Source: Microbacterium sp. 1S1 (lineage in GTDB: Bacteria > Actinomycetota > Actinomycetes > Actinomycetales > Microbacteriaceae). From it: a stretch of DNA of 64,000 bases. How positions within the stretch are numbered: the stretch's first letter is position 1; each line of letters opens with the position of its first letter. This document shows positions 63,616 to 64,000 of this stretch, one piece after another. The stretch covers positions 1,674,001-1,738,000 of the forward strand of contig NZ_CP043430.1 in assembly GCF_008271365.1 (NCBI RefSeq). The letters are read 5' to 3'. Under the pieces are notes generated by a model that saw only the letters and a list, made by a program, of their open reading frames with translations, was not told where the DNA came from and did not search any database. The position numbers and the translations under genes were made by a program.

Positions 63616-63634
63616 CCTGAGCTACGATCGACCT

Positions 63635-63664
63635 GAAGGCCCCGGGCTCCACCCCGGGGCCTTC
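63635..63664. terminator. Terminator after sucD
   Basis: 12-bp perfect stem (GAAGGCCCCGGG / CCCGGGGCCTTC) with a 6-nt loop, followed by GTCATA. It can serve sucCD and the convergent TetR gene. Confidence 0.85.
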
Positions 63665-63687
63665 GTCATACCCCGGGGAATGCTCGC

Positions 63688-64000
63688 TCAGCCCGCGTCG
63701 TCCACGGCATCGAGCAGGGCGTCGAGAGCGCGGTGTGCCTGGCGTCGCGCCGCCGGGTCGTCGGGCCGGGCGGCCAGCCAGAGCGCGAGCTCGTTCATGG
63801 CCCCGGAGAGGGCGGCGGTGAGCGCGTCACGGAGGGGCGTCGGGACGCCGGCCTCTCGCAGCCCGGCTCGCAGCTCCTGCTCCGGCCCGGTCGCGTCCAG
63901 GCGTCGCCACTGCTCCCAGCCGAGAACGGCGGGGCCGTCGACGAGCAGTACCCGCGCGGCTGCGCCGACGGTGATGGCTTCGAGGAACGCGTGGCTGCCG
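63688..64000 (-). CDS. TetR family regulator, C-terminal part (cut by window edge)
   Basis: The last 103 codons and stop of a gene that begins beyond base 64000. The visible part (RVLLVDGPAVLGWEQWRRLD, LREAGVPTPLRDALTAALSGAMNELALWLA, HRALDALLDAVDDAG) is the all-helical ligand-binding half of a TetR/AcrR regulator; the phrase LLVDGPAVLGW is common at that place in one large actinobacterial subgroup. The helix-turn-helix is outside the window. Confidence 0.75.
   Translation of the reverse strand, partial: GSHAFLEAITVGAAARVLLVDGPAVLGWEQWRRLDATGPEQELRAGLREAGVPTPLRDALTAALSGAMNELALWLAARPDDPAARRQAHRALDALLDAVDDAG

Overview
The window is high-GC DNA with the gene content of a motile, aerobic actinobacterium. 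The best fit is Microbacterium or a close relative in Microbacteriaceae. Pointers are a FliW-type flagellar cluster, an LAxTG-type cell-wall sorting signal, GuaB3, SseB and DUF3817 proteins, split LigD-type end-joining proteins, and many genes whose -10 box sits 6-7 nt before the start codon. The assignment is inference from content, not a database match. I see no rRNA, tRNA, CRISPR array, prophage or insertion sequence, and no gene-free gap above 300 bases.

Layout. 1-5.9 kb: flagellar filament and hook-junction genes (fliD, fliC and a FliA-like sigma factor on minus; flgN-flgK-flgL-fliW on plus). Two matching sigma-28-type promoters are present, and the fliC leader looks like a CsrA target. 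6.0-10.9 kb: tsaB-rimI-tsaD, then three small membrane proteins, two of them tandem paralogues. 10.9-13.6 kb: a methyltransferase, groES with two CIRCE operators, and rarD. 13.7-19.1 kb: a branched-chain amino-acid ABC transporter whose LivH carries an extra extracytoplasmic beta domain. 19.4-21.8 kb: guaB, a DUF4190-like gene that appears frameshifted, and a DUF2277 gene.

21.9-28.5 kb is the most unusual region. Seven genes overlap or abut: a receiver/PIG-L deacetylase fusion, an ATP-grasp ligase, a PHP hydrolase, a processive-type membrane GT2 glycosyltransferase, a 47-residue membrane peptide, a lone receiver and a membrane PAS histidine kinase. I propose it as a two-component-controlled glycan system and find no named system that matches it.

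28.5-37.1 kb: an ABC-F protein, GuaB3 (with no cysteine at all), SURF1, and a 1546-residue secreted nuclease/5'-nucleotidase. 37.3-47.7 kb: a DUF3817 protein, guaA, a GT4 glycosyltransferase, a DGPF protein with its ECF42-like sigma factor, small membrane proteins, a glycerophosphodiester phosphodiesterase and an ABC-2 exporter. 47.8-56.8 kb: a sortase-anchored LTD-repeat protein, the PcrA/UvrD helicase, SseB, and convergent LigD-type polymerase and ligase genes. 56.9-64 kb: a frameshifted FAD oxidoreductase, a CxxC protein, a GNAT, a TetR/acyl-CoA dehydrogenase pair with an operator-like palindrome, sucCD, and the end of a second TetR gene.

Two genes carry apparent 1-nt frameshifts in C/G runs, so indel errors in this assembly should be kept in mind.
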